The translations under genes were made by a program, and so were the position numbers. DNA of 8,362 bases from Caldifarciminota bacterium 4484_18 (GTDB taxonomy: Bacteria; Hydrothermota; UBA3073; NMUJ01), in assembly GCA_002256535.1 (NCBI GenBank), contig NMUJ01000038.1, forward strand, positions 1 through 8,362, written 5' to 3'. This document shows, piece after piece, positions 7,163 through 8,362 of the stretch. Each line of letters opens with the position of its first letter. Position 1 is the first letter of the stretch. Under the pieces are notes generated by a model. It ran no database searches. It was given only the letters and a program-made list of their open reading frames with translations, and was not told the origin of the DNA.

Positions 7163-7667
7163 CGTATCCCGATCGATAAGTTGGTCGATATTTGCATAAG
7201 TAAGGGGCTTACTGGGATAGCGGTGACGGATCATAACACCATAGAGGGTGCGTTGAGGTTGAAAGAGCTCATCCCTAAAGGGTTTGTACTGATCATAGGT
7301 GAGGAGATACTCACAGATAGTGGTGAGCTCATCGGTTACTTTCTCGAAACCCCGATACCCAAAGGCTTATCGGCTGACGAAACCATAGACAAGATAAAGC
7401 AACAGGGTGGGCTCGTATGTGTACCACATCCGTTTGATAGGTTCCGTAAGTCAAGGTTAGATACCGAGGTATTAGCCAGGATCATCGATAAGGTAGATAC
7501 GTACATATGTGGAGATGATGGCATTCAACAATAGTGATGAGTTTTTGCGAAACTTACGAGCAGCTAAGTTGGTCACCCATAGGACAGGGGTATCGTCACA
7601 CCTGTTCACGATGGGTGTGAAATTCCTACGTAAGAGGTTGAGATCCAAACTACGTAGATCACACTAA
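7160..7667 (+). pseudogene. PHP-domain phosphoesterase-like protein, 5'-truncated and internally deleted
   Basis: PHP (polymerase and histidinol phosphatase) domain proteins are metal-dependent phosphoesterases. Recognisable parts are GRIPIDKLVDICISKGLTG, AVTDHNTIEGALR, IIGEEILTDSGELIGYF and GLVCVPHPFDRFR, in a frame that stops at TAG 7534. The first metal motif (DLHxHTxxSD), which should precede GRIP, is missing because the frame is fused to the FmdE-like gene at 7160-7162. In another frame from about 7506 the protein resumes as YVEMMAFNNSDEFLRNLRAA and KLVTHRTG to TAA 7665-7667. About 40-45 residues are absent between, including the GSDAH motif. With three metal-site motifs affected, no active enzyme is expected from the sequence as given. 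The stop is three bases from the convergent alcohol dehydrogenase stop. The specific substrate is unknown. Confidence 0.83.
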
Positions 7668-7670
7668 ACA

Positions 7671-8362
7671 TTAAAGTGCCCTATGATATAGGGTTGATAT
7701 ATCGTCGGGGGTTACCTGTTTGGGTGTTACACTTAAGTTACGTGTGCGGTTCTTAACGTCATCAACAAACCGCGATATGTCGGGTTCGGTGATACCATAA
7801 TCGGATAGCTTTGTTGATATACCCAAGCCATGCACAAACTGTTCGATAGCGGTTAGATCTTTGCCACCAAATAGCTTGATAATCTCTTCGATCCTATCCG
7901 CACGTACATCCATCAGGAAGTCCAACACATACGGTAAGGTATACCATACAGGGTGGTAAGCGGATAGCCAATCGCATGTAACATTATCGTACGGGTTTGT
8001 GATATCACCATACCCGCAAGCATAGACGCATACAGCATGTGTGATCTTGCGGTGAGGTCTCCCCCATTCGTTGCTACCTTGGGTAGATACGTCTTTATCA
8101 GTTTTATCGCTTCGATCGCCAGTACATCAGAGATCGGTGTTGCACGTGTCGATAGATAACCCTCTATCGCATGTGTGAGCGCATCCATACCGGTGTCTAT
8201 GGTTACATGGGCTGGCATGGTAACTGTAAACTGGGGATCCAACACCGCCAATGTCGGGAATATCTTCGTACTTGCGTATGCACGCTTGCGGTTGAGCTTG
8301 GTATCTGTCAGCACAGCGTATTGGGTGACCTCACTACCGGTGCCAGCCGTCGTCGGTATAGC
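7671..8362 (-). pseudogene. Iron-containing alcohol dehydrogenase, frame-broken and cut by window edge
   Basis: Group III NAD(P)-dependent alcohol dehydrogenases interconvert aldehydes and alcohols in fermentation. Reading leftwards from the right edge the frame shows AIPTTAGTGSEVT (signature), GMDALTHAIEGYLS with the first Asp and His iron ligands, and MLHAIGYPLTTLYGIP with the third ligand, before running out at TGA 7913. The protein resumes at LPYVLDFLMDV (about 7937) in another frame and runs through GLGISTKLSDYGI and VTPDDISTLYHRAL to TAA 7673-7671. About 8-9 residues (HGxANA region) between GIP and LPYV are missing, and with them the histidine that completes the iron site. The N-terminal NAD-binding part lies beyond the window. 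Butanol, lactaldehyde and propanediol dehydrogenases all share these motifs, so the substrate is open. The gene converges on the PHP gene with three bases between stops. Confidence 0.92.

Noticed and set aside
5180..7520. Programmed frameshifting, inteins or introns as the cause of the broken frames
   Set aside because: Conserved residues are missing at each break rather than extra sequence being present, and no slippery sites recur.
7679..7693. Hairpin CCCTAT-GAT-ATAGGG as a terminator between the convergent genes
   Set aside because: The stem is only six pairs, lies inside the alcohol dehydrogenase coding end and has no T-run on either strand.

Overview
The window looks bacterial. It has Shine-Dalgarno sites and sigma70-like promoter elements, and genes of the kind common in anaerobic and often thermophilic bacteria (a two-subunit NfnAB/SudBA-type flavin oxidoreductase, an FmdE-like protein, an iron alcohol dehydrogenase, a large hexameric-type glutamate dehydrogenase). 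I cannot name a genus with confidence; no rRNA or other phylogenetic marker is present except part of alaS. It splits into three blocks.

Left block (1-889, minus strand): the 5' part of alaS, running off the left edge. It is frame-broken near 405-419, where roughly 35 conserved residues are missing.

Middle block (about 930-4755, plus strand): an AT-rich regulatory region with repeated ACAAAATTT-like words, an intact glutamate dehydrogenase (1191-2456), a spacer with a good promoter, an intact GH115-family alpha-glucuronidase-like protein without signal peptide (2643-4736), and the first 18 codons of a further gene (4699-4755) that has the best ribosome binding site in the window but is cut off. 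Both full genes here read straight through, and their arginine codon use differs from that of the flanks.

Right block (4759-8362): nfnA, a stand-alone Lrp/AsnC ligand-binding (RAM) domain gene, nfnB, an FmdE-like gene and a PHP-domain gene, tightly packed on the plus strand like one operon. They converge on a minus-strand iron alcohol dehydrogenase that runs off the right edge. Together these would supply electron bifurcation/NADPH redox balance and fermentative aldehyde/alcohol interconversion.

The main observation is that every gene of the outer blocks except the small RAM-domain gene is broken by missing internal segments. There is one in alaS, one in nfnA, two in nfnB, one in fmdE, one fusing fmdE to the PHP gene, one in the PHP gene and one in the alcohol dehydrogenase. 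The remaining sequence is well conserved, with no scattered stop codons. Seven of the eight lesions change the reading frame, and several remove key residues (AlaS GPCGPC region, the PHP metal-site motifs, the last iron-ligand histidine of the alcohol dehydrogenase). The middle block shows no such lesion. A chimeric or collapsed assembly is the simplest explanation; a decaying locus flanking an acquired segment is the biological alternative. I found no tRNA, rRNA, CRISPR array, insertion sequence or transposase.
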